Shown in pieces: positions 1 to 12,300 of a stretch of 64,000 nt of DNA. The number at the start of each line of letters is the position of its first letter. Positions within the stretch are counted from its first letter, which is position 1. Both the position numbers and the translations under genes were made by a program. Origin of the DNA: Paenibacillus sp. MAHUQ-63. GTDB lineage: Bacteria > Bacillota > Bacilli > Paenibacillales > NBRC-103111. Below the pieces are notes generated by a model. That model saw only the letters and a list, made by a program, of their open reading frames with translations, made no database searches and was not told where the DNA came from. The DNA lies in contig NZ_JARADB010000003.1 of the NCBI RefSeq assembly GCF_028765165.1, forward strand, positions 727,210 to 791,209, given 5' to 3'.

Positions 1-2352
<2,352 letters not shown>

Positions 2353-3963
2353 TCAATTTGTGTACAGCTGCTTAAATTCAGACGGTGTCATGCCGGTATG
2401 CTTTTTGAACAGTTCGCTGAAATGCCTTCTGTCCTCGTACCCGAGAGCTTGGGCGATCTCCTGCACCTGCTTGCCTTCGAGGAGCATGGCTTTCGTTTGT
2501 TCCATGCGCTCGGAGGTGACGAATTGGGTTACGGTCATCCCGGTTACTTTCTTGAACAGATTGGCAAAGTAACTGCCGCTCAAATAGACGAGCTTGGCAT
2601 AATCATTGACCGTCATATTGGAGGCCACGTTTTGCCGGATATGGGCGATGACCTGCTCTACGACCTGGTTCACATCTTCAACATGGCGCTTCTGAATGAT
2701 TTCGCAGCCGATCCTGCACATCTCCTTGATGTTATCCTGCAGCTCCTTCAGCTTGTACGAGGAAAGGTTCGTGATATGATACAGCTGCCGTTCGATCCCT
2801 TCCATCTCTTCGCGCGTCAATTTCTCCGAGAACACCCGATTGATGAGGAAGGCGAGCTCGTCGCACATTCCCTTCACGACCTCCGGAGCCGGAGGCATCG
2901 ACGCATTGACGGTTTCCTCGAACAGTTCGTCCACGATACCGCTCGCCTTCTGCAGGTTCCCGGACCTGATGCAATAGAACAGCTCTTTCTCCTTCTCGGG
3001 AGAGTAACGGGGCAGCGATTGGGGGACGGGACTCATATGGCGGTAGCTGTACACGGTATTGCCGCCCGTATAGAAGTTATAGGAGAGGGCCGCGAATGCT
3101 TGGGAGTAGGAGTAGGAGATCCGGTGGATCTCCTGCACTTCTTCTCCAAGTCCTATCGAAATGGTATAGCGGGAATAGTGATTGACGTTCTCACGGCATT
3201 TCTCTGCAATGGCTTCTACGCTGATATGTTCCGGCGGATTGAATATGGCGACAAATCGGTTCGTGTGATCGCGGAATACGAATCCCTTGGTATGCTCCGT
3301 CAAGCTTTCTTCCAAAATGTTCTGGACCGTGAACCGGATCAGCTCCACCTCCTGGACCGGAAGCGCATCCGTCTGTTCGGTAAACTGATCGATTTCCATC
3401 AGCATGACGATGAATCGTTCCCGCTCAAGCGCGATGTTCAAGAAATCCCAGCGTCTCTGCGCTTGTTCCGGCGTCGTAGGGAATTGCAGCAGCAGCTGGA
3501 AGTATTCCTGCCTTAAATACGGCAAGCTTTCCCTCAGCTTTCTTTCCATTTCACGATAGCGCTGCTTCTCGGACATTTCATCCTCAACCGCCTGTTTGGC
3601 CTTGAGCACCACATCGATAATTTTCTGAGGCGTGTACGGCTTAACGATATAGTCGAATGCGCCCAAACGCAGCGCTTCTTGCGCATAATCGAAGTCGGTA
3701 TAACCGCTGAGGAACACAATTTTGGTTCGCGGAAACATATCCAGCACTTGCCGGGTCATCTCCAGCCCGTCTTTTTTCGGCATGCGAATATCCGTCAGTA
3801 CAATGTGGGGCTCCGTCTCCCGGATCAATTCGATCCCCTGCTCGCCATTGCTGGCCGTGCCCGTAATACGAATGCCGTAAGTCTCCCAATTGATTTGATT
3901 CGCGATGCCCTGCACCACGGTCTTGATATCGTCGATTACGCACATTCTAAGTTCGGTCGTCAC
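2353..3963 (-). CDS. AraC-type response regulator (YesN family)
   Basis: Cytoplasmic DNA-binding regulator of the adjacent sugar operon. It has a receiver domain at residues 1-120 (DD near residue 11, phospho-acceptor D58 in LTDIRMP, conserved K108 in IVKPY), a long middle region and an AraC/XylS double helix-turn-helix in about the last 100 residues. Length is 536 aa, typical of the YesN group. The start is GTG at 3963, seven bases after the stop of the sensor kinase gene, so the two are co-translated partners. The kinase presumably phosphorylates D58. Likely target: the direct repeats at 9214-9246 upstream of the operon (inference). Confidence 0.93.
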   Translation of the reverse strand: MTTELRMCVIDDIKTVVQGIANQINWETYGIRITGTASNGEQGIELIRETEPHIVLTDIRMPKKDGLEMTRQVLDMFPRTKIVFLSGYTDFDYAQEALRLGAFDYIVKPYTPQKIIDVVLKAKQAVEDEMSEKQRYREMERKLRESLPYLRQEYFQLLLQFPTTPEQAQRRWDFLNIALERERFIVMLMEIDQFTEQTDALPVQEVELIRFTVQNILEESLTEHTKGFVFRDHTNRFVAIFNPPEHISVEAIAEKCRENVNHYSRYTISIGLGEEVQEIHRISYSYSQAFAALSYNFYTGGNTVYSYRHMSPVPQSLPRYSPEKEKELFYCIRSGNLQKASGIVDELFEETVNASMPPAPEVVKGMCDELAFLINRVFSEKLTREEMEGIERQLYHITNLSSYKLKELQDNIKEMCRIGCEIIQKRHVEDVNQVVEQVIAHIRQNVASNMTVNDYAKLVYLSGSYFANLFKKVTGMTVTQFVTSERMEQTKAMLLEGKQVQEIAQALGYEDRRHFSELFKKHTGMTPSEFKQLYTN

Positions 3964-3970
3964 TGCTTCA

Positions 3971-5722
3971 TCACTCGCCTGTCAATGGTATAGTTAGTTT
4001 CACCGTGGTGGAGACGAAAGGTTCGCTGCTAAGCCGGATGTCCGCTTGGTTGCCGTAGTATAGCTTCAACCGTCCATATACATTGCGAAGCGCGTAGCTT
4101 TTGGGTGCCGAGTGCTCCCTTCGCATATCCGTATCAACGGACAGCACATCCATGCCTTCCCCGTTATCCTCCACTTGAAGATGCAGTTCGTCTTCGGTTC
4201 TCCAAATCGAAATCCGAATGTTCCCCATCCCTTCAATACTTTGAAAACCGTGCAGGATGGAATTCTCCACCAAAGGCTGCAAAATAATTTTCAAAACGGG
4301 AACCTCCAGCAAAGACTCATCTTCGAGCTTAATCGTATAATCGAACAGATCCTCGTAACACTGCTGCTGCAGCATCAAATATTGCCTTACATGATCGATT
4401 TCCCGGGCCAAAGTCGTCATCTCGTTACCGCCATTCAGACCGAACTGGAACATTAAGGACAGCGACGTAATCATTTCCGTTACATCCCGGTTCTGCGACG
4501 TTTCCGACTTCCAAATGATCGTGTTTAACGTGTTATACAGAAAATGCGGGTCGATCTGCGCCTGGAGAGCTTTCACCTCCATCTTGCGCTTCTCGTACTC
4601 GGCGTCCTTCACATCCTCAATGAGCGAAGCAATTTCCTCGAGCATCCGGTTGAATTTCAACCCGACCTGCGTCACTTCATCCTCATATTTGCTCGTAAAA
4701 CGCACGTCGAGTTGATTTTGCTCAACCTTCTTCATCAACCCTTGCAGCTTATGCAGCGGCTTCAGCAGGAAGCTCGACATGACATTGGATAGCACGAAAG
4801 CCAATACGGCGCAGCACAGCATGATCAAGAGCGTAATCGTTTTGATCCGATTCACCTGATGGAGCAAATCCGACTGCTTCTGCACACTGACCATCATCCA
4901 ATTGTCCGCAAGCGTGAGCCGCGAATAATTGACGAGGTAGTTGCTGCCGGCGATGTCATATTTGAAGAAACCGCGATCCTCGTGCTGCAGCTGGCTTATG
5001 AAATCGGGATCGCTTTGAAACAGCGCTTTTTGACTGCTTAACGGAAGTACGGTATCCCCATCTCTCGTGATGAGATAATAATTTTGGGATGGATCCAGCA
5101 GGTCATCCGTGATAACCCCGCCGATTAACTCCTGATTCACGTTCACCACCACGTACACATCCCGGACATCCGCCTCTGTGACGGGCTTCATCACCAGCGA
5201 AATTACCCTCTGTTTCCCCTGGAAAAGAGGATCTTCATGGTCTTCCACCCACACGACGCGGTCGGTTGTATTCAGATAGCGGGCAAAGATCGTCTCCTTG
5301 AAGCGCACCTGCCCGTTCCGCAAATCGTTCGTAGCATACATTTCGCCAACCGGTGTGTAGATCAATACGGATTGAATAGAGGGCTCGATCAGTTTCATTT
5401 GCCCAAGCGGCGTTTGCAAAGAAGAGAGCCGTGTATAGTAGGAGGCCGAATTATTCGATAAGACATCCTCCATCGCGTTCCTGAACGGATCGCTGAGCAT
5501 CATCGACGAGGTGGTCACGATAATGTGCCTGAGCTTCTCGTCAAACACGCGCGCCGTTTTATTCAACGTATTCTGGCTGGATATGAACGCTTCGCTTTCT
5601 GTCGATCGAAAGGCGATCCAATAAGACATCATCCCCGTTATTGAAATGGAGATGACGGTCAACATCAACACCGAGATCCATAACCGCCGGCGGAGCGAAA
5701 GCCGGTAAAACCATGTATGCAA
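3971..5722 (-). CDS. sensor histidine kinase (YesM family)
   Basis: Membrane sensor kinase paired with the YesN-type regulator downstream. One transmembrane segment lies near the N terminus, followed by an extracellular Cache-like sensor region of about 230 residues. A second membrane segment near residue 300, a HAMP linker, a His_kinase domain with the phospho-acceptor His in DPHFLYNT near residue 400, and a HATPase_c domain with an EDNGEGM box complete it. I place the start at TTG 5722 because GAAGGGGGAG sits just upstream; an in-frame TTG at 5746 overlaps that ribosome binding site. It senses an extracellular sugar or the loaded binding protein (family knowledge). Confidence 0.92.
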   Translation of the reverse strand: MHTWFYRLSLRRRLWISVLMLTVISISITGMMSYWIAFRSTESEAFISSQNTLNKTARVFDEKLRHIIVTTSSMMLSDPFRNAMEDVLSNNSASYYTRLSSLQTPLGQMKLIEPSIQSVLIYTPVGEMYATNDLRNGQVRFKETIFARYLNTTDRVVWVEDHEDPLFQGKQRVISLVMKPVTEADVRDVYVVVNVNQELIGGVITDDLLDPSQNYYLITRDGDTVLPLSSQKALFQSDPDFISQLQHEDRGFFKYDIAGSNYLVNYSRLTLADNWMMVSVQKQSDLLHQVNRIKTITLLIMLCCAVLAFVLSNVMSSFLLKPLHKLQGLMKKVEQNQLDVRFTSKYEDEVTQVGLKFNRMLEEIASLIEDVKDAEYEKRKMEVKALQAQIDPHFLYNTLNTIIWKSETSQNRDVTEMITSLSLMFQFGLNGGNEMTTLAREIDHVRQYLMLQQQCYEDLFDYTIKLEDESLLEVPVLKIILQPLVENSILHGFQSIEGMGNIRISIWRTEDELHLQVEDNGEGMDVLSVDTDMRREHSAPKSYALRNVYGRLKLYYGNQADIRLSSEPFVSTTVKLTIPLTGE

Positions 5723-5813
5723 GCTGACTCCCCCTTCTCCGCACAATAATAAGGAAGAGCGCGCTGCTTTCGGCCGCGCGCCCCATTCCTATTGTATCCA
5801 TTAAACTTTGCCC

Positions 5814-7217
5814 CTATTTCGCGAGGCTGCCCTGCAATTTGTTCGGATCGAAATTCGGATCCGCCTTCATCTTGGTCTCGCCCGCAGCACGCGCTTTCTC
5901 CAATGCCGTATTATAGCGGGTAGTCAAATCACTCAAAATTTTGTCCAAATCTCCGCCTTCGAGCATGTATTTAATCACGACGTTGCCTAATTTCGTGCCT
6001 TCCACCTTCGTCTCTACGACACCGCTTGGTGAAGGTGCATATAGAGCGTCATACTTCGTCGGCAAGAAACCTTCGATTCCCGGCATAGCCGGCTTCTGGG
6101 CCGCTGCGTTAACGTCCGGCACAATCGAGATCCCGAGACCCTTCTCGTGATATTCCTTCTGGAAGCTCAGGTTATAAATGTACTCCATGAATTTCCACGC
6201 TTTGTCTTTGTTCGGCGTGTTGGCGCTAATGCCGATATAGTTACCCGCATTGGCCAGGTTCACAGTCCCTGTCAGTTTCCCGTCAATCGTTGGAGGCAGT
6301 GCCGCGCTCCAGTTAATTTTGGTCGGGAATTGGCTTTGGTACACGGCAGGTTCGCCGGAGTGGTTGAAGTACATACCGATCTTACCAGCCGCGAATTGGG
6401 CGCGAAGCGGATCGATATCGAGCGATTCAACGCCAGGCAGCATGCTGCCGTCCTGCTTCATCTGCCGAAGTGCATCGACAATCGGCTTATACGCCGCAAA
6501 ATCGAACTGGCCTGTTTTGTAATTGTAACCGTCGACTACGGAAGTACCGCTGAGCGAACCGATCGGATTGGCAATCCGCGAGAAGGCCGAGCTTGGATTT
6601 TTGAAGTTTTCCGCGAAGCCGTAAGCACCGATGTCTTTGCCGGCTTCCGTAATTTTCTTGGCATCCTCAACCATTTCCTGAATCGTTTTCGGCGGTTCGG
6701 TGATGCCGGCTTTTTTGAACAGATCGACGTTATAGATTAACCGCCAGTATTGCCCTGTGTTCGGAAGCGAGTAAATTTTGCCATCGACCATATTGCTTTC
6801 TTCTACAAGTAAATTATTATACCGTTTCTTCATTTCGTCTGTCATCATATCGTTCAGCGGCAAGAGATACCCTTTCTTCACGAAGCCGGGGAAATCGTTC
6901 GTCCGAAGAATATCCGGCGCCTGCTTGCTGGCGAAAGCAATATCGACCGATTGGTTGAAGTTATCGGCCATGACCGTCATCTCAACCTCGATGTTGTCCT
7001 TGTTCGTCTCATTGAACTTCTTGATGACTTCTTTCATATAATCGGCATCGTGACGGTCAATCGTCCAATAGCTCAGCTTCGTCTTCTGTCCGCTTGCCGC
7101 AGGGGCGGCACTCGCACCCGTTTTGGCAGCGGATGAATCGGTTTGGCTGCCGCATGCCGCAAGTGAAGCCACCAACGTAACTCCAAGCAGTGCGTTCAAT
7201 ACGATCTTTTTACTCAT
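5814..7217 (-). CDS. sugar ABC transporter substrate-binding lipoprotein (family 1)
   Basis: Extracellular lipid-anchored sugar receptor for the two permeases encoded just upstream. The start is ATG 7217 with GGAGGG upstream; an in-frame start 15 codons earlier has no ribosome binding site. The signal peptide ends in the lipobox LAAC, followed by a low-complexity Ser/Ala/Gly linker and an SBP_bac_1 fold containing a YWTIDRHD beginning and a conserved INWSAALPPT segment. Length of 467 aa is normal. It lies after the permeases and before the kinase, an order seen in CUT1 sugar systems. The substrate is probably the sugar attacked by the LacZ at the end of the operon (inference). Confidence 0.93.
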   Translation of the reverse strand: MSKKIVLNALLGVTLVASLAACGSQTDSSAAKTGASAAPAASGQKTKLSYWTIDRHDADYMKEVIKKFNETNKDNIEVEMTVMADNFNQSVDIAFASKQAPDILRTNDFPGFVKKGYLLPLNDMMTDEMKKRYNNLLVEESNMVDGKIYSLPNTGQYWRLIYNVDLFKKAGITEPPKTIQEMVEDAKKITEAGKDIGAYGFAENFKNPSSAFSRIANPIGSLSGTSVVDGYNYKTGQFDFAAYKPIVDALRQMKQDGSMLPGVESLDIDPLRAQFAAGKIGMYFNHSGEPAVYQSQFPTKINWSAALPPTIDGKLTGTVNLANAGNYIGISANTPNKDKAWKFMEYIYNLSFQKEYHEKGLGISIVPDVNAAAQKPAMPGIEGFLPTKYDALYAPSPSGVVETKVEGTKLGNVVIKYMLEGGDLDKILSDLTTRYNTALEKARAAGETKMKADPNFDPNKLQGSLAK

Positions 7218-7368
7218 GTCGTGAAACCCTCCTGTTATCTCTTCCTGGAATGTGATGCACATCTCATGTAACTGTTTTCATGATAACTCGATATCCGGCT
7301 GAACCGTGAAGGACAAATCAACTTTCCAGGTGGGGGAAAATAACTGTTTTGTATGTTTCTGTATCAAT

Positions 7369-8232
7369 TTAACCTTTCACACTTCCGGCCGTTACCTGGA
7401 TGAACGACTTGTTCGCAAGCACATAGACGACCAGAATGGGCAGGAAGGACAGACAAGCGCCGGCCATCATAAGCTGCGCCTCCGCTGCTGCGCCAATGCC
7501 GTAGCGCAAATTCGCCAAGCCGACCGTCAACGTTTGCAGCTTCGGGTTCGTCATCGTGAAGACGAGGGGCAAAATATACTCATTCCATGCGCCGCGGAAC
7601 GTGAACAACGCGGTAACGCCCAATGCCGGGCGCAGAAGCGGGAGAATAATCCGCCAATAGACCGTGAAGAAATTGCAGCCGTCGATGTATGCCGCCTCGT
7701 CCAGATCTTTGGGAATGGCCTTGAAGAAGCCGATCAGCATGAAATAGATCACGGCATGCGAGCTGATGAGAATAAGGATAACACCCCATAGCGATTTATT
7801 TAAACCGAGCTTCACCATGAGATTGAACTGAGGCATCAAAACAACGGCGCCAATGGAAATGAACATCGTGCTGGCCTGCAGAGCTACGTAAAGCCTTTTG
7901 CCAGGAAACTGCGTTCGATCCACGGCATAAGCCGACATCGTAGCCACTAGCAGCGTTCCGATCGTTACGATGATGCTGATAAAGAGGCTGTTCCATGTAA
8001 ACTGGGCAAAATTAGCCTGCTTCCAGGCTGTGGCGTAGTTGGAAAATTGCCAGACGGTAGGCAGGATGGTAGCTCCCGTCGTCAGCTCCGCATTCGTTTT
8101 GACCGAACCCAAGATCGCCATAATAATCGGAAATATCGTGAAAAAGGCTACCGCTATCAAAAATATCCATTTGATGCCATGCCCGATGAAACGGCCGCCT
8201 CGGAAACCGCCGGAGTTCATGCTAGTAATCAT
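7369..8232 (-). CDS. sugar ABC transporter permease (MalG/CUT1 type)
   Basis: Inner-membrane permease of a CUT1 carbohydrate importer, 287 aa with about six membrane segments. The ATPase-contacting EAA loop is visible as EAAYIDGCNFF followed by LPLLRP. It lies 16 bp downstream of the MalF-type partner and upstream of the binding lipoprotein gene. It has the short N terminus and C-terminal VTAGSVKG typical of the MalG side. No ATPase gene occurs in this operon, so a shared MsmX-like ATPase is expected. The 150 bp between this gene and the binding protein gene contain no clear hairpin. Confidence 0.93.
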   Translation of the reverse strand: MITSMNSGGFRGGRFIGHGIKWIFLIAVAFFTIFPIIMAILGSVKTNAELTTGATILPTVWQFSNYATAWKQANFAQFTWNSLFISIIVTIGTLLVATMSAYAVDRTQFPGKRLYVALQASTMFISIGAVVLMPQFNLMVKLGLNKSLWGVILILISSHAVIYFMLIGFFKAIPKDLDEAAYIDGCNFFTVYWRIILPLLRPALGVTALFTFRGAWNEYILPLVFTMTNPKLQTLTVGLANLRYGIGAAAEAQLMMAGACLSFLPILVVYVLANKSFIQVTAGSVKG

Positions 8233-8248
8233 TGTATACCCTCCCTTG

Positions 8249-9142
8249 TTAATCCTGATTCAAACGTTTGGACATCGCGAAGTACGCAATGGTAATGACC
8301 CCGACGATGAGAGCCGTTACGAAGCCTGCGGCGCTGCCGTATCCGATCTGCTGGACTGTCGGAGAAGCCGCCGAAACCGGGAAGAACAGCTTGTACACGT
8401 ACAGGTACATGACATCGGTTTTACCGAAAGGTCCGCCCTCGGTCATGACCATAATGCTCTCATAGCCTTTCAGGGAGTTGATGATGGCGAGCATCACGAT
8501 CATTTGCAGAACCGGTCCGAGCATCGGAATCGTAATGTACCAGAACTTCTGCACGACATTCGCTCCGTCAATCGAGGCGCTTTCGTACAGATCGTCCGGA
8601 ATTCCTTGCAGTCCGGCAATGAACAGAAGCATATAGTTACCGATGGCGCCCCAGACGGCCATAATAATAACGGTTAACATCGCATAATCCGGTCCGAGCC
8701 AATCGATCGCTTTGGAGGTTAAGCCATACTTCAATAGAAATTGATTGAGCAGGCCGTTATACGAATTGAATATCGTGAAAAAGACGATCGCCATGACGGA
8801 AGTACTGATAATGGTCGGCATGAAATACACGGCGCGGAGCAGCACTTTGCCCCGGATGCCGCGATTCAGAATGACGGCAAGGATGAGGGAAAGCGGCAGG
8901 ACGATAATCAATTTGCCGCCTGCATATATGAGCGTGTTGTACACGGAGTGCCAATACTCCGTATCACGCAGCAATCTTGTGAAATTATCGATACCGATAA
9001 ATTTCTCTTCACCGTACCCCTGGTAATCGTAGAACATATAACGAAACGCCCATATAAGCGGGTATATGCCTAGCGCCAAAGTTAGAAACAGACTTGGCAA
9101 AATAAAAACATAGGAATTGAACAGGGAACCCCTTCTGCGCAT
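8249..9142 (-). CDS. sugar ABC transporter permease (MalF/CUT1 type)
   Basis: First gene of the LacZ operon. It encodes a 297 aa inner-membrane permease with about six membrane segments and the EAA loop ESASIDGANVV followed by IPMLGP. The start ATG 9142 follows an AAGGAGAAGATGTC stretch. Together with the MalG-type partner it forms the translocation pore for the adjacent binding lipoprotein. The 190 bp upstream hold the terminator of the mannosidase gene and a pair of direct repeats that probably bind the operon's own AraC-type regulator. Confidence 0.93.
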   Translation of the reverse strand: MRRRGSLFNSYVFILPSLFLTLALGIYPLIWAFRYMFYDYQGYGEEKFIGIDNFTRLLRDTEYWHSVYNTLIYAGGKLIIVLPLSLILAVILNRGIRGKVLLRAVYFMPTIISTSVMAIVFFTIFNSYNGLLNQFLLKYGLTSKAIDWLGPDYAMLTVIIMAVWGAIGNYMLLFIAGLQGIPDDLYESASIDGANVVQKFWYITIPMLGPVLQMIVMLAIINSLKGYESIMVMTEGGPFGKTDVMYLYVYKLFFPVSAASPTVQQIGYGSAAGFVTALIVGVITIAYFAMSKRLNQD

Positions 9143-9213
9143 ATGACATCTTCTCCTTATACTTAAACTAGTAGTCTAAGCATATTACAAGCTCGCGGCG
9201 ATGCGGGAGTGGT

Positions 9214-9246
9214 AATTCAACTGTGTCCGTGTGACAATTCAACTGT
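9214..9246 (-). promoter_or_regulatory. direct-repeat operator candidate for the YesN-type regulator
   Basis: Two perfect 11-bp copies of ACAGTTGAATT (read on the minus strand) start exactly 22 bp apart, at 9214-9224 and 9236-9246. They lie 72-104 bp upstream of the first gene of the LacZ operon. AraC-family activators usually bind direct repeats about 21 bp apart on one DNA face, so this suits the operon's AraC-type response regulator. A TAATAT hexamer lies between the repeats and the gene and may be the -10 box. Confidence 0.5.
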
Positions 9247-9292
9247 CTTCGACAGCCGGTCAACCGCCTGTCAATAAATACCGAAAGCAAAC

Positions 9293-9316
9293 AGGCCGCA
9301 AAGGAATTTGCGGCCT
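9293..9316 (-). terminator. terminator of the alpha-mannosidase gene
   Basis: Perfect inverted repeat GGCCGCAAA / TTTGCGGCC with a four-base loop, starting about 15 bp after the stop of the minus-strand mannosidase gene. On the minus strand it is followed by a moderately T-rich stretch. Confidence 0.75.
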
Positions 9317-9331
9317 TGCTGACGCTACAAT

Positions 9332-12300
9332 TTATTGGAAATGGACAATAAAAGTCTTGATCTCATAAGGCTTCATAGGAACGCCTAGCTGAGCGCTCAC
9401 CAACTTCCCGCCCTGCGGACGTTCGAGCAGATCGCATTCCTGCCAGGATGCGATCCGGGCATCGCTCGCGATCTCCAGCTGCCCGCTGATGCCTGCGAAC
9501 TCGTGAATCCGCAAGATGACGCCGCCGCCATCCTCCGCTTCTTTCACCGCGTCGATCATGACATGATCGCAGGACAGACGGAATAAGCTGAATGACGCTT
9601 CGGCATCGGCACGCTTACCGCCGGTGCTCGTCAGCGGGTTATTCAAGGACCATGCGGCTTGCACCGTTCGCCCGTCATACCAATCGCCGGCATGCGGGAA
9701 CAGCGAATAGGTGAAATGATGTTCACCGATATCGGCCGTAGGATCCGGCACCATGGCGGACTTGATCAGCGTCAGCCGCATCACGTTGTCTTTGATGTCA
9801 TAGCCGTACTTGCAATCGTTCAAGAGGCTGACCCCGTACCCGCGTTCCGACAGATCGGCCCACTGATGGCCGACCGTCTCGAAGCGCGCGTAATCCCAGC
9901 TTGTATTCCAATGCGTAGGGCGCTTCACATTGCCGAATTGGATATCGTACGTCGCTTCCGTCGCCCGGATTCGCACCGGGAATGCCGCCTTCAACAGCTG
10001 GCGCTGCTCGTTCCAATGAACATGCGTTTTGAAATCTATTCGTCGGCTGTGCGCGTAGACGATCATATCTTGAATAATGGTCGAATCCATATACGCCCAT
10101 TCGAAGCGGACGATCGCGGCCAGAGCCCCGATGTTCGTCACTTCCATGCGGGTCACCTGGGTCACTTCGCGCTTTTTCTCCGTGTAGAAAATGTCGATGT
10201 CCCATGCCTCGTGCCGGCCTTTCGGCTTATCCTCGAACACCTCCAGCCGGTTGCCGGTCTGCCCCTCTGCGAGGATGTCCCGCTTCGCCAGCCGGTCATA
10301 GAGCCGTTCGAGCTGACCGTTCGCATTCCATTCGATTTCATAGAAAGGCGTGACCAAACCACGCTCCTTCGAATGGAATACATCGGCATCAGCCTTCGGC
10401 GCAGGCGCATGGCTATCCGCGGCTTCCGCCGGATGAATCACCGCGTAGCCCATCGAAGGGATCTCCGCTACTTTCACCCATCGTTCTCCATCCACCAACT
10501 GTGTCTCCAGCGGACGATTCCGGGCATCCAACCAGACCTCATGAGCGGCAGCGTCCCCTTGGGGTAAGCGAACGATATCCGTCTGTTCCCAGGAAGCGCT
10601 GTTGAACACCGTCACTTCCCGGTCCCCGCCCTGTCCACCATCTGTCAAGTAAGCAAGGGATTGGTTCCGCACTTGCTCTCCGAGGGCAAGCGCTTCGCCA
10701 TACTCGACCCTGCTGTCCTCATAAACCTCACGAATCGACGAGCCGGGGATGATGTCATGGAATTGGTTTCGCAGAATAATAGTCCAGCCTTTATGCAGAA
10801 GCTGAGAGCTTTCGCCGCTTGCCGCATGCGCGGCCGCGTTCGCAACGCCGCTCAACACTTGCAGCCATTCCGTTTCCCTGTACAGCAGCTCCAGCTTGCG
10901 ATTCATCAGCTTATTGTAAGCTTGACTTGTATACGTACCGCGGTGCAGCTCCAAATACAGCTCGCCGTCCCATGTGTGCACGTAGGAATCGGTGCTTGCC
11001 ACCCGCTGCTGCAGCTCGCGGAAATATTCGTCGGCGCGCCCCGTCTTCACGGCCGGAATGCCGGGGATTTGGTCTAATCGGCGCCGCATCTCCAGCATTT
11101 CCCGGTTGACGCCGCCTCCGCCGTCGCCGAACCCATAGGCAAGGAGCAGAGACGAATTCAGCGACTTATCGCGGTACGCGTCCCAGATACCTTGTACCGA
11201 AGCCGGCGTCACTTTCCCATTATACGTATAGTAAAAGGCCCCTTCGCTCGATCCGGGATCCGGCGTCGTAATGAAATGGGTCAGCACTTCCGTTCCGTCA
11301 ATCCCCCGCCACATGAAGGTATCGTGCGGCATGCGGTTATATTGGTTCCAGCTGATTTTGGTCGTCATGAACGATTCGATGCCCGCTTTGCGCAAAATTT
11401 GCGGCAGCGCCCAGCTGTAGCCGAATACATCCGGCAGCCACAGGTACTTGCATTCAACGCCGAATTCTTCCCGGAAGAAACGGGTTCCGTACAGAAGCTG
11501 TCTGACCAACGATTCCCCGGAAGCCAGGTTGCAGTCCGCCTCCAACCACATCGCGCCGCCCGCTTCCCAACGGCCTTCCCGCACCCGTTCCTTGATGCTT
11601 TCATAAATTTGCGGATAATCTTCCTTGATGTACGCATACAGCTGCGGCTGTGTTTGCAAGAATACGTACTCCGGGTACATCTCCATCAAACGCAGTACCG
11701 TCGAGAACGATCTCGCCGCCTTCTCCCGCGTATGCTTCAGCTGCCAGAGCCACGCGACATCGATATGCGTGTGCCCGATGCATTGGACGACAACCGCATG
11801 CAGCTTGGGCATGGAAGCGAGCGTGCGGCTCAGCTGTTCCTGCGCCATCGCCACGGAGCTGTAGAAGCCGTCGCTTCCCGGCCTCGACCAATCGAGCAAC
11901 AGGAAAGCCTGATCCAGCATAGTCAGCAGCGCGTGCCGTTCAGGACGGCTTTCCTCCAAGATCCGAACCGTCTCCAGCAAAGCTCTCGCCGTGTAATAAA
12001 GATCGTCGCAAGCTTCGTCCAGCCAGCACAAGGACACCCGTTCCAGCTGGCTTTCCATTTCACGGTAGCTCTGATAACCGCCCAGCCCGGACCATAAACG
12101 GAAGCGAAGCTGTACAACGGATCCAATCAGCTCGTCGGGGAAGAAGACTTCCTCATGATTGGAATCCACGCCTTGGAACGGCGCGCCATTCACATAAAGA
12201 AGCGATTCAAACCCGCTGTTCGTTCCGTCACCGGTTTGCCCCAGCTTGAACCGGCCAAGCACTTTCTTACCCTGCCACTCTGCCGGAATCTGCGGATCGG

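Noticed and set aside
2398-3516. Long plus-strand open frame (about 370 codons) opposite the first response regulator gene
   Set aside because: It is the antisense shadow of a clear REC-AraC protein and has no ribosome binding site or recognisable domain.
11192-12097. Plus-strand open frame of 300 codons opposite the alpha-mannosidase gene
   Set aside because: Antisense to conserved GH38 catalytic motifs; no start signal.
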